Of a stretch of DNA of 64,000 bases, positions 18,919 through 29,170 are shown piece after piece. A model generated the notes under the pieces. It was not told the DNA's origin and searched no databases. It saw nothing but the letters and a program-made list of their open reading frames with translations. Both the position numbers and the translations under genes were made by a program. The stretch covers positions 180,369 to 244,368 of the forward strand of contig RDOB01000004.1 in NCBI GenBank assembly GCA_011364965.1. The letters are read 5' to 3'. Position 1 is the first letter of the stretch; every line of letters starts with the position of its first letter. This DNA is from Candidatus Heimdallarchaeota archaeon. GTDB taxonomy: Archaea > Asgardarchaeota > Heimdallarchaeia > Hodarchaeales > Hodarchaeaceae.

Positions 18919-20400
18919 ATGAAAATCTCATTTGTCGATGGAACAAGAGGAATGTTTAACAAAATAGTTGTGGTGATTCCTGAGACCGATCGCGATATAA
19001 TCGAAAGAAAAATCCAGAGTTTCGTGCCCCCTACGTGGATTCATTCGATCGGTTTTCAAATTGTGAATGTTACCTATCTATTTGATCCAGAAGGATACGG
19101 GACAAATCAAGCGGAACTCTTTAACGAGAGAATTAATGACATCTATTATTATCGTTTTATTGGTGGATTAGTTAGTTTTGATTATCAGAAGCTTGAAAGA
19201 GACTATGGTACTGGTTCGATCTATCCATTAGGTGAAAATGAACTTCCCTATAATTTTGGTACCTATTTCAACTGGATTTCTCAAGATTGGGCTTTTATGT
19301 TAATGGATGGAAAATTCGTTTTATATAGTACAAGCATACCAATCGAAAAAAGATTGATCACTAGACAACAATTGGAAGAAGGATTAATTAAACAAATTCA
19401 AGCTATAAAACCAGTATTTGGAGGAGATCCTTATCCCTTATCTTATGATATTAGAGTGACTTTCAAGCATATAGAACGTTACGATGAAGAGAATTACTTC
19501 TTATCTCATACTGCCTACACGGATATCCGTCCGATTGTTAATCAATATGAAAGGTGTTTTTTTCCAGATCCTACACGTGGGGAAGAATTCCCTCCTCCTA
19601 TAAAAAAATGGGAAATAGGACTTACACAAAATGAGAAAAAGCGTTTTTTACGAAGATCGATACAGAGGATCCCAACCAAAGATAAAGAATTAAGTATTTT
19701 ACCACCATTCAAGTTTAAAGAATTAGAAAAATTTTTAGAGAAGGAGTCGACTTTATTTCGGAAAATTCATGATGAATTCCTTAATTCAGGTGGGAATCTC
19801 TCATTGGATATAACAGAATTTTCAGAGCATTTTGGGAGTGAAAAAAAGCTCACTGATTCAATAGTGGAGAAATTGTGTAACACTGGTTTTTATGAACTCT
19901 CTGGCAGTCCTGATACCATTTCGAGTCAAGAAAAAAAACGAGTCCAAGTTCATTCAAGATTTCGGGCCAATTTTTGGCTTTTTTCAGTTCTCACAGAGAT
20001 AGAAGCCAAGGCACTTCTCGAACTGGGGGCTTTACTGAAAACCCCATTCAATAAAAGTATTAGAAATCTAGAGATTTCTGATCTGCATCTTAGAAGATTA
20101 ACTATTCAATCTGAACCGATAACGTCTCTCCCTGAGTCAATTGGGGATTTCGAGTATCTCGAGCGATTGAAAATTCAAAGCTGTTTGCTTAAGACCATTC
20201 CAGACACCATCGGAAACCTGAAAAATCTCACTTTGCTTGATCTTGATTACAATGAATTAACCTCCCTTCCTGAGACCCTTGGAAACCTAGAGAACCTTCA
20301 AGAATTATGGGTCCGTCAAAATATGCTAAAATCTCTACCTGCGTCCCTGAATAATTTAAAAAAGCTCCAAACGCTCTCTACGGATTTTAATCTCTTCTAG
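18919..20400 (+). CDS. Leucine-rich repeat protein with large uncharacterised N-terminal region
   Basis: C-terminal LRRs: LESIG/LENLQELWVRQNMLKSLPASLNNLKKLQTL; N-terminal ~370 aa unrecognised. Confidence 0.82.
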   Translation: MKISFVDGTRGMFNKIVVVIPETDRDIIERKIQSFVPPTWIHSIGFQIVNVTYLFDPEGYGTNQAELFNERINDIYYYRFIGGLVSFDYQKLERDYGTGSIYPLGENELPYNFGTYFNWISQDWAFMLMDGKFVLYSTSIPIEKRLITRQQLEEGLIKQIQAIKPVFGGDPYPLSYDIRVTFKHIERYDEENYFLSHTAYTDIRPIVNQYERCFFPDPTRGEEFPPPIKKWEIGLTQNEKKRFLRRSIQRIPTKDKELSILPPFKFKELEKFLEKESTLFRKIHDEFLNSGGNLSLDITEFSEHFGSEKKLTDSIVEKLCNTGFYELSGSPDTISSQEKKRVQVHSRFRANFWLFSVLTEIEAKALLELGALLKTPFNKSIRNLEISDLHLRRLTIQSEPITSLPESIGDFEYLERLKIQSCLLKTIPDTIGNLKNLTLLDLDYNELTSLPETLGNLENLQELWVRQNMLKSLPASLNNLKKLQTLSTDFNLF

Positions 20401-20973
20401 AACCATCGTATTCGTGAATTAAGTTTAAGAGAGATCTAGTGTGTGATGTTCAGATAGCTCTCACTAATCGCACAAGGGCTAACCGTGTGGAAATTAGCGT
20501 GTCCTCTCGTTAGATAGCTTTAAGGAGTTGTGAAAAATGTGTTGACTTGAGTTACTGAATATACAAAAAAAACAGGATGGGATGAATCCGATCCAAAATT
20601 TTATTTTATTGCTAAAAAAATAAGCGAAGAAATAATGGTTTCCATTAGAAATCAAATGTTGATTGAGGAACAATCTTTCTCTCAAATAATAAACAAGAAG
20701 TTAAAGATCTCAATAGAAAATATCAATATCAGTCATCGTACACATCTAAAAATATATCGGATTTTTCGTAATCTTTTACAATATTCTCCAGTTGAATTAA
20801 AACAGTGGATAGATTCTAACCTGCAAAACTAGGTTATTTTTTGTCACAATAGATTACTTGAATAAAATTTTAACACCTTTTTACTACTTTAATTCTTATT
20901 TCCCTCCTTTTTCAAAATTACCTATTTGATTACGTCGTCAAATGTTGACGACAAAATACAGATTTTTACTCCA

Positions 20974-23900
20974 TTAATATAACAGATCTGTAAATTCTCT
21001 AGGCAAGGATACTGGACTCTTTTTAATTTCTTTGGCTTCAAGGAGAATATTTCTTGCCAATTCTTCTCCAAATCCAGGTATTTTTTGTAAGTCACTTTCT
21101 TTTAGAGACACAAGATTAGAAATATCACGAATGCCATACTTAAGTAAAATACGCGCTCTTTTTCTTCCAATACCTCTTATATGAGTTAAACTGATCGCAT
21201 CGGATTTAATTCCATATTCAACTCTCTCACTTAAGACCGAGGCTGTTTTGGAATACAATTTAAATTTATTATTTGTCCTTGATTGAAGTTCGGAAATCTC
21301 TGACATAGCAGAAATAAGCCAAGTTGCTGTTTCTACTATTCGTCGAATATCACCTGAACCAATTTTATATCTAGTAACAATTTTTTCTAACGGAAGTTCT
21401 TTGATCCAATCCCAGAGGAATAGAACGGTCCGGAAATCACGTAATCGAAACTCATATTCTATATCTAAATTATTAGGAACATCCCGAATCAGTTTTTTCG
21501 ACAGTTTTTGGAATCGTTTCTCCGTATTTGTCCAATCACTCTTTCTAAAGTTAATTGAAACCATATCTGGAGTTCCAGCAATCAAATCTAATAATCCAAC
21601 AGGATAGATTTTGGGTTTCGAAAGGGAGACCCCCTTTTCTAGTCCCTCTAAAATTGCTGCTGCTGTCTCTGGATCTAAATACAGCTGACTTACCCGTTTA
21701 CCATAGCTTGTTGCAATTAATCTTTCATTTGCATCTAGTGGGTGGATCATACCCCAACCAATAAATAGATCGAGAACCTCTCGTATTTTGTTTTCTAAGA
21801 AAATTGCTTCGAATTGGTACCCATAAAATGTCTTATCAAAGAATTCAAGTAATTCATATACTGTAGAGACTACCTCGGAAGAAATCAAACCAAGGATGCA
21901 TCGTCTCAACGCAGGTTTTGCAGCTAGCTTGGAATACACAGCTTCAGGTTCATTATTAATATAACGCTCCATTAGCCAGCTAACAGCGTTTTGTTGTTTC
22001 GCTAAAAGAATAGATTCTCCTTGTTTGTCAAATTGTGGTCTTCCTGCTCTTCCCACCATCTGTTTGTACTCTAAAGTCTTTATCGGATGGGATCCCTCTT
22101 CCACAGAGTACCGATAAACACTAGGAATGACTACGCGTTTTGCGGGGAGGTTAACTCCTGCAGAATTATGAACTATGATGCCATTAGCAACGAACATATG
22201 GTCATTAGCAGGATCATCAGGAAGAACTAAATCATAAACAGTCGTTAATTGGTTCAGTGGTTTTATAAATCTTATATTATCCCAAAAGATATCCCCATCA
22301 AAATCACTATCTCTCCATCCCTTTTTCACATTGTAATATAATTTTTTCCTACATATGGGACACTCTATTAATGAAAAAACATCATCATATGTCTTATTAC
22401 CATTTTTTATGAGCTCTTCATAAATCCATAGACCAATGGAGTTTAAACTCCAAAACCATTCATTCTTGCTAATCTTCCCTATTTTTCTTTTTTTGATCAA
22501 CTCATAATGATGATTCAGTCTTCTCTCATCTTTCTTCGGTTCAAACTGGAGGAGCTCTTTAATTTTTCTTGAACCTAACTCACCTCTCTCTCCGAGAAGT
22601 GTAATAACTGCTAATTTTTTTTGACCCCAATCTTTTTGTGATTCCGTACGGCCAGTAAACAAATCCTTATAGAGTTTAAACTGGCAATTTGAACATGAAA
22701 GATAGTAAATATTAGATTTAATTTGAGTAACTAAGCTTGTTAACCCTGTTTGTTTTCTTTCTAAATTAAACCCAATCGATTCATAAAAACGTAAAATGGA
22801 TTTTTTCTGAGAGATTAGTAATTCATAATAGCTTTTAGTTTTATATATCTTATGATTAAACTCAATCACAGATTTCTTTCGTTTACGTAGTCTACATACA
22901 ATTCCAAAAACTAAAAGTAACTTTTGAGTTTGCTTAACTAATCTTTTAGATGTATTTGAAAATCCTATTACTCTATCCTGATTGATATAACCATCAGAAT
23001 CGAATAACCCTTTTAAGAGACATGAAATATTCTTGCTTTCCATCTCCAGTAATTCTTTAGAGATAAATTTGCGATCCCCCTTTTCGACCCCGCACCGAAC
23101 TAATAATTCCCTAAACCACTTATTTTTACCTAGAATTAACTCTGAGATCCCATATACATTTTTCCTTTTTCTGGTTGCAATATTTAATATTCTGCATATT
23201 TTTTCACATTGTACTAAGATCTCCTCATCATTATTTACAATAGAGGGAGAACCTTTGTAAGTGAGACTTGAATCAATCTTGGTTTCTCCTCCTGAATACC
23301 CATCACCTAGCATAAGGCCAATAAAATATGAAAGATCACCGTTAATTTTCAGATTCTTAATAGGTAGCTCATTTTCTCTAATAAAATCCTTTAAAAAGCA
23401 TTGTTTTTCTCGTCTATTTTTTATTATCCCAATAGTAGCAATTTTGTCCTGTTTGTTTATTGTATAAGCAGGTAAAACGAGTTTCTCTTGCCCTCTTTTT
23501 ATCAATATTCTATGGTTTGAAGTTACCGTAATTTTGTAACCAGATACTGTAGAAAATTCAATTAAATGATTTGTATTGCCATTGTTAATGATTTCTTGAA
23601 GTTTAAGAGGATTTAACTTATTTCCTGTCAACACATAAACTGTTTGATTCAAAGAAAGGTCTTCAACGGAAGTTTCAGACAAACCATGCCATATTTTCGT
23701 GTTTTTTGCAACACAAAGCGTAGGGGTAGCACATAGAACTTTTATTGCCCCTTTTTTAAATGCAAGCTCTACCAATTCCCTTTGTTCAGAATTTAAACCC
23801 GCGTGATGGAAAGTAACACCGTTCTTGATCGTTTCTGATAATTTTCTAGTGAGGGGATCTGTTAGATTAGTGGAAATCGATTTTGAAAGTTCATTTAGAT

Positions 23901-24744
23901 ATTGCTGATCTTGCGATTCTAATCTTGGTTTTACCCCTTTCCCAATTTTTTCCGCTGTAGATACCGCAAGTCGTCGAGAGGGAGTAAAGATCAACGTCTG
24001 TTCATCAGAATATACCGAATCTAGCGCAATATTCACAAGGGGATCATTATGGTGATATTGAACTGGCAGAGTGGAAAAATCATCAAAAATAATCTCATTT
24101 TTGAAATATACTCCCTCTTTGAGGGGAACTGGTCGCCATTCACTTTTTACTAGCTCTGCTCCCAACCAATCTGCTATTTCTATTGCATTCCCAATTGTTG
24201 CACTTAATGCAACAATTTGTGCTTTGGAATTCTCTATTAATAATCGTGCTAACAATGTTTCCAGTGTTGGCCCACGATGCTGATCATTTAACAAATGACA
24301 TTCATCGATGATCACTAAGGTCACAGATTCTGCAATCCAGCTCGCTTGATGTCTAAGAAGAGCATCCATTTTTTCATTGGTTGAAACTATAATGTCAAAG
24401 CGAGGTAGATATTCATCTGTTGAATCAAAGTCACCAGAAGTAATTGTTGTTCGAACTCCAAGCTGTTTGAAGCGTTGAAATTCTTTATACTTTTCACTGG
24501 CTAATGCACGTAACGGGCAAAGATAAATTACTTTTCCATCATTCTCAGTAATGTGTTTTAACGCGGATAATTCTGCTAAAAGAGTTTTCCCTGCAGCAGT
24601 AGGGATAGAAATTACTAAATTTTTACCAGCTAATAACCCTTTCTCTATTGCTTGTTCTTGAGGAGGATAGAGTTCAATTATTTTGTCATTCTCTATAATT
24701 AACCTTTTAACTTCATTTTTAAGCGGTAAAGACTGGATTAACAT
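20974..24744 (-). CDS. Hel308/Ski2-like DNA helicase precursor interrupted by an intein
   Basis: PTAAGKTLLAEL Walker A, DECHLL, SATIGN, QMVGRAGRPQFD; C-terminal HhH (IRGIGRKRARILLKYGI); host motif V split as CATPTL/SAGVNLPA. Confidence 0.95.
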   Translation of the reverse strand: MLIQSLPLKNEVKRLIIENDKIIELYPPQEQAIEKGLLAGKNLVISIPTAAGKTLLAELSALKHITENDGKVIYLCPLRALASEKYKEFQRFKQLGVRTTITSGDFDSTDEYLPRFDIIVSTNEKMDALLRHQASWIAESVTLVIIDECHLLNDQHRGPTLETLLARLLIENSKAQIVALSATIGNAIEIADWLGAELVKSEWRPVPLKEGVYFKNEIIFDDFSTLPVQYHHNDPLVNIALDSVYSDEQTLIFTPSRRLAVSTAEKIGKGVKPRLESQDQQYLNELSKSISTNLTDPLTRKLSETIKNGVTFHHAGLNSEQRELVELAFKKGAIKVLCATPTLCVAKNTKIWHGLSETSVEDLSLNQTVYVLTGNKLNPLKLQEIINNGNTNHLIEFSTVSGYKITVTSNHRILIKRGQEKLVLPAYTINKQDKIATIGIIKNRREKQCFLKDFIRENELPIKNLKINGDLSYFIGLMLGDGYSGGETKIDSSLTYKGSPSIVNNDEEILVQCEKICRILNIATRKRKNVYGISELILGKNKWFRELLVRCGVEKGDRKFISKELLEMESKNISCLLKGLFDSDGYINQDRVIGFSNTSKRLVKQTQKLLLVFGIVCRLRKRKKSVIEFNHKIYKTKSYYELLISQKKSILRFYESIGFNLERKQTGLTSLVTQIKSNIYYLSCSNCQFKLYKDLFTGRTESQKDWGQKKLAVITLLGERGELGSRKIKELLQFEPKKDERRLNHHYELIKKRKIGKISKNEWFWSLNSIGLWIYEELIKNGNKTYDDVFSLIECPICRKKLYYNVKKGWRDSDFDGDIFWDNIRFIKPLNQLTTVYDLVLPDDPANDHMFVANGIIVHNSAGVNLPAKRVVIPSVYRYSVEEGSHPIKTLEYKQMVGRAGRPQFDKQGESILLAKQQNAVSWLMERYINNEPEAVYSKLAAKPALRRCILGLISSEVVSTVYELLEFFDKTFYGYQFEAIFLENKIREVLDLFIGWGMIHPLDANERLIATSYGKRVSQLYLDPETAAAILEGLEKGVSLSKPKIYPVGLLDLIAGTPDMVSINFRKSDWTNTEKRFQKLSKKLIRDVPNNLDIEYEFRLRDFRTVLFLWDWIKELPLEKIVTRYKIGSGDIRRIVETATWLISAMSEISELQSRTNNKFKLYSKTASVLSERVEYGIKSDAISLTHIRGIGRKRARILLKYGIRDISNLVSLKESDLQKIPGFGEELARNILLEAKEIKKSPVSLPREFTDLLY
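22165..23715 (-). mobile_element. Intein with LAGLIDADG homing endonuclease inside Hel308
   Basis: 517 codons from Cys1 (CVAKNTKIW) to terminal HN before +1 Ser; block B TVTSNHRIL; LAGLIDADG-type motifs YFIGLMLGDGY and LLKGLFDSDGY; block F TTVYDLVLPDDPANDHMFVANGIIVHN. Confidence 0.97.
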
Positions 24745-24762
24745 TTCAGAATGCTCTGTTTC

Positions 24763-26856
24763 TCATGGACGTTTAACGTGGCCAGTTGTGGGTTCAAATA
24801 ATACTCCTCGCCGGGTCATTTCATCAATAGCCTTCACGACTTGAGCTTTATCAAGTCCCTCTTCGACTGCTTTATCAACAATATCCTTGATTGCAACAGG
24901 TTCATCATCAGCTTGTTCCAGAATTCTATCAATTACCGCGTCTATCTGGTCTAATTTTCGTCTGGACCGTGCACTTATTCCAGAGGAAACCATATCGATA
25001 TCTAATTTTCCAGTTTCCGTATCTTTAGCCAATTTCTCCAATGTTGCATTCATCAAGTTGACAGCACCAGATGCATCTTCGAATGTTACCTCATCACTCA
25101 AACGCATTTTTGCACGTGCCTCAGATAGACGAACTAATGACTCAAGCTGGCGGGGGGTTATTGCGATTGGATCAGGCCCTTTCTCATCAACCTTCCCACT
25201 AACCTGCCGCAATTCTTTGTAGTATTCTAGTAAACGATCCCTAGCTTCGTCTGATAGGCGAGGATGAACCTCGCGTCGAGCGTAAGCTATGTATTTGCGT
25301 AATAATTCCTGTTCAATTGGAGGTTCTACTGGCAATGTTTGAGATTGATGGATATTCAGGATATGTGAAGCCTTCTCGTGGTCTTCTTGAGGGTGAGGTT
25401 TATCTTCAAGAACAAATAATAAATCAAACCTTGAAAGTAATGTTGGTGGAAGATTAAGGTTATCTGCAGGATCCTTATAAGGGTTCCACCTTCCCCGTCT
25501 TGGATTTGCTGCAGCAAGGATTGAAGTTCGGGCATTCAATGTTGCTACGATACCAGCTTTAGCTATTGAAATCGTGTGTTGTTCCATCGCTTCATGGATC
25601 GCTACTCGGTCATCTGCCCGCATTTTATCAAATTCATCGACCATGGCAATACCCTGATCTGCTAACACAAGAGCACCTGCTTCTAGAGTTATCTCTCCAG
25701 TATCTTGATCGCGAATGACAGCTGCGGTTAATCCAGCAGCTGTAGAGCCTTTACCTGTCGTGTAGATCGCCCGTGGTGCCAATCTCTGCACAAATTTCAA
25801 GATCTGACTTTTTCCCACCCCAGGATCTCCGATCAACAGGATATTAGATTCCCCCCGCAGTTTCATTCCATCTGGTGTCTCTTTTGCTGTTCCTCCAAAG
25901 AGTAAGGTAGCAATTGCTTCTTTCACTAAATCGTGGCCGTAAATTGAGGGAGCTAATGACTCGCGGATCTTCTGGATGATCAGGGGGGATTTTGATAAAT
26001 CGATGATCTTCTGTTCATCTTCTTCGGAAATTTCAATATCTATATATTCTGCTTTTTCTTTATCAATAGAATTACCTTGGAAAAATTTATTATAGGTTGC
26101 TAATGTCCCTCTTTTTAATAACCGGGTTGCTCTAGCTTTTAAGGTTCCGACAATTTCAATTCTGTCTCCCGGTCGAGCTCGATCAACAAGATCATCTAAA
26201 ATATGAATCATGATACTCTGGGGTAATTGGCCTGGTGGCAGTTCTTCTGGTTTTTCCTGTATCGTGATTTTTTGCCAATCAATAAATGTGCATTTCTCCA
26301 ACTGAACGAGTAGTGATCCTTTTCTCTGACACTGCTCATTTCTACATTGATATGGGGGTGAATATATTCCCTCTGGAAAGTCCACCATTTGGTTCCCCTC
26401 TCCACACACCGCACACTTGAATACTCCCCTAATCATTAAGGGTTTAGCTTCAGTAACACCTATAACTATGCCTTCAAAGCATGCGAGAAGCCCTAGATGT
26501 TCGGTTTTTAACGCTCGTAGAAGTACTTTGTCAGTTAAATCATGAATTCGTATATGAAATAGGTTAACCTTTTCTAAATATGTAGGACTTATCTGGGAGA
26601 TCATTGAACGAAGTACTTCTTCTCCGATAGTTATGGATTCTTCAGGATTTAAGCGAATTTCCTCAGCTAAAGCAGGATCATGTCTTAAGATGTCATTATA
26701 AGAGATATGAAGACTTCTTGATCCCTGCTGTTCCATTGACCTGATTTTATCCATATATATTAATTGTCCGTCTTCATCCTCACATTCTTCTATAAATGAT
26801 TGAAATCGCCCCAATATATCCATGGTTAATCCTTTCTTATCTTTTAATATATACAT
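24763..26856 (-). CDS. mcm: MCM replicative helicase
   Basis: LLIGDPGVGKSQILKFV, MVDEFDKM, ARTSILAAANPRRGRW arginine-finger region LLSRFDLLFVL. Confidence 0.97.
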   Translation of the reverse strand: MYILKDKKGLTMDILGRFQSFIEECEDEDGQLIYMDKIRSMEQQGSRSLHISYNDILRHDPALAEEIRLNPEESITIGEEVLRSMISQISPTYLEKVNLFHIRIHDLTDKVLLRALKTEHLGLLACFEGIVIGVTEAKPLMIRGVFKCAVCGEGNQMVDFPEGIYSPPYQCRNEQCQRKGSLLVQLEKCTFIDWQKITIQEKPEELPPGQLPQSIMIHILDDLVDRARPGDRIEIVGTLKARATRLLKRGTLATYNKFFQGNSIDKEKAEYIDIEISEEDEQKIIDLSKSPLIIQKIRESLAPSIYGHDLVKEAIATLLFGGTAKETPDGMKLRGESNILLIGDPGVGKSQILKFVQRLAPRAIYTTGKGSTAAGLTAAVIRDQDTGEITLEAGALVLADQGIAMVDEFDKMRADDRVAIHEAMEQHTISIAKAGIVATLNARTSILAAANPRRGRWNPYKDPADNLNLPPTLLSRFDLLFVLEDKPHPQEDHEKASHILNIHQSQTLPVEPPIEQELLRKYIAYARREVHPRLSDEARDRLLEYYKELRQVSGKVDEKGPDPIAITPRQLESLVRLSEARAKMRLSDEVTFEDASGAVNLMNATLEKLAKDTETGKLDIDMVSSGISARSRRKLDQIDAVIDRILEQADDEPVAIKDIVDKAVEEGLDKAQVVKAIDEMTRRGVLFEPTTGHVKRP

Positions 26857-27391
26857 TCTTCCAACATTGAACCCAATTCGCTATTTTTTGAAAAAGAATC
26901 CTTTCAGACGCAGTTAGATCGGTTCGCTTCTTACTCAAGAGATTCTTATTATCTGCCATCTTAACCAATTTCGAGAGTCTTTCTTTGGTTAGCTGATAAA
27001 ATTTTGCTCTTTGACGTTTTAACTCTAGTTCGCTATAACTAGATTCGATTTGTAATTCTGAAAGTAAGTATTCTTTCGCTAAAAGGTGCAAATATGGATG
27101 GATTTGTTGCAAATCCCCGGATCGAATCTCATTCCGAACTGCATTTGTCAGACTTTGTAAAGAAAGAGGATACTCTTCTGTAAAATCTTCGATTATATCT
27201 TTTTCAGCTAGATAAATGGCGATGAAATGTGGTATGCTAATTCTGCTACCACGAGGAGTTAAGGGGATTTTTATCCCTTCAAACGAGAATCCAGAGAATT
27301 CTTGAATGAATTTAACTGAGATTGGCTCATGTGACATCTGAAATGCTAATCTTGTCATCTCCTCATCAAGCTCTGTTTCGTAACCATCCAT
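26837..27391 (-). CDS. gins23: GINS complex subunit, Gins23-like
   Basis: N-terminal B-domain-like GIKIPLTPRGSRISIPHFIAIYLAEKDII, then helical A-domain; overlaps mcm by 20 nt, an association known in other archaea. Confidence 0.75.
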   Translation of the reverse strand: MDGYETELDEEMTRLAFQMSHEPISVKFIQEFSGFSFEGIKIPLTPRGSRISIPHFIAIYLAEKDIIEDFTEEYPLSLQSLTNAVRNEIRSGDLQQIHPYLHLLAKEYLLSELQIESSYSELELKRQRAKFYQLTKERLSKLVKMADNKNLLSKKRTDLTASERILFQKIANWVQCWKNVYIKR

Positions 27392-27804
27392 TTTGGCATT
27401 TCCTCATTTGGAAGTTTGATTTAGAACCCTTACTGTCTAATATATGTCCATTCATTGGTCTGTTTAACGAACCCACTTAATACCTAACAATATTTTCAAT
27501 CTTACAAGTGCTTTATTGTACTTTTCTATACCTAGAATAGGTTGAAAGGTCCCTGTATCGTCTTATTTCAGGATGTACTAGAAATCTTAGAATATAAGAA
27601 CTCCCCTCAGTATAAATAAAAGAAAATTCTTCTTATTCCAGAGTTCAGGGAAATTTTGAACATAGAAATAAGAAAAAAGCTCTTGTACTATAATGAGAAG
27701 ATTTTCTATAGGGGATAGAAGATTTAAATATACTCCAGTACGAAAAAATTTTGTCTTTTCCGATTTATAATTATTTTGAATGAGAGGAAAATAGGAAATA
27801 TGAT

Positions 27805-29025
27805 CTATTCTTTCTCAAACCTTTTTGAAATAAAAACTTCAATCCGCTCTATCAAAACTGCTGCTGGAACGTCATGAATGGTTAATCTCGCACGTACGCC
27901 CTTTCGACCTTTAACTCCTTTTGTAACTTTTCCTAAAATCCCTATTGTTTCTAAGGTTGCCAGATAGTTACGAAATGCAGCTTCTCCATTTGGTCGGACA
28001 TTCCATTCTTCACATATAATTCTATAATTTTTAAAAGAATGCTCAATTGTCGTTGCGGTGATACCTTTATGATGTAATCTTCTTGCAATACTTAATGCTG
28101 CAAAAAGCTCATGAGTGTTTAGCTCTTCTAAAATATCAGCCCTCATTTCGGGAAATACATCATTTTTCGCTCTGCGAATAAGCTCTGGTGTTAATTCATC
28201 CATTCTTCTTTGATCTGCTGCTCGTCCTGCCCGATAGAGTGTTTCTATCCCATGACGAAGGTTTTTTGTTTGATCAGATATCTCTGCAACCATATCAATA
28301 ATATCTTCTGAGATGGCTGAACTCTTAAATGCTAAACTAGAACGATAATTGAATATCTCACGTGTTTCATCATAAGAATAAGGATGAAATTGTAGAACAT
28401 CAGCTATTCTCTGGGATACCATTGAGGAAAGAGTTACTTTCCATTCGGTTGGTCGACTAATCATAATCAAGGATATCCTGTGTTCAGACCCGAATTCTTC
28501 AGGGAGATGAATAAATCCCCGAATGTCCTTCTGGGGTAACACACTTACTTCATCCAAAATTAATATCAAATAGGCCTGTTCAGAATTCAATCTACGAATT
28601 AATATGTCTGTAGATTCCTCATCACTGAAACCTCGACTCGCTACTCCAAACTGATCCCGTAAAAAACTTCGTAATATTGAGGTTTTAGTTCTAGCAGTCC
28701 AGCAATTCTTATAATCAGTATATAACTTAATATGATATTTCATAGCCATGGATTGAAGATGTTCTACAGTATATCTAGCTGTGACTGTTTTACCTACTCC
28801 TGCAGGACCAGTAAGGGCAATATTAGTAGAAAAACCTTCAGTTCCTCCTTTCTCTGATAAAAATAGAGGGCGAAAATTTTGAGATATTCTTCTAATTACA
28901 TCCTCTCTATATTTTAAATTTTCGGGAATATAGAATTGATTGAGAGTTCTTTCTCCTCCATGTTTGAAAACGGAGGATGAAAATAGGGCATCTTGAATAA
29001 TATCCTCAGAATTCCTTTCACTCAT
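27805..29025 (-). CDS. orc1/cdc6: Orc1/Cdc6 origin-recognition AAA+ protein
   Basis: LTGPAGVGKTVTARY, LILILDEVSVL, YSYDETREIFNYR, C-terminal winged helix. Confidence 0.92.
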   Translation of the reverse strand: MSERNSEDIIQDALFSSSVFKHGGERTLNQFYIPENLKYREDVIRRISQNFRPLFLSEKGGTEGFSTNIALTGPAGVGKTVTARYTVEHLQSMAMKYHIKLYTDYKNCWTARTKTSILRSFLRDQFGVASRGFSDEESTDILIRRLNSEQAYLILILDEVSVLPQKDIRGFIHLPEEFGSEHRISLIMISRPTEWKVTLSSMVSQRIADVLQFHPYSYDETREIFNYRSSLAFKSSAISEDIIDMVAEISDQTKNLRHGIETLYRAGRAADQRRMDELTPELIRRAKNDVFPEMRADILEELNTHELFAALSIARRLHHKGITATTIEHSFKNYRIICEEWNVRPNGEAAFRNYLATLETIGILGKVTKGVKGRKGVRARLTIHDVPAAVLIERIEVFISKRFEKE

Positions 29026-29170
29026 GCTTTATTATCCCTCAAGGTGAGAGAGTTTAGCTCTAGGGAGCTAACACAATTTAACCGATAAGTTAAACACGAA
29101 AATATATTTACTAACTACTTCTAGGGTTACTTTTAAAGTCGTTAGTTAGGTCAAATAAATTAATTAATAA

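Noticed and set aside
24887-25222. 111-aa ORF antisense to mcm
   Set aside because: Shadow ORF of a strongly conserved gene.
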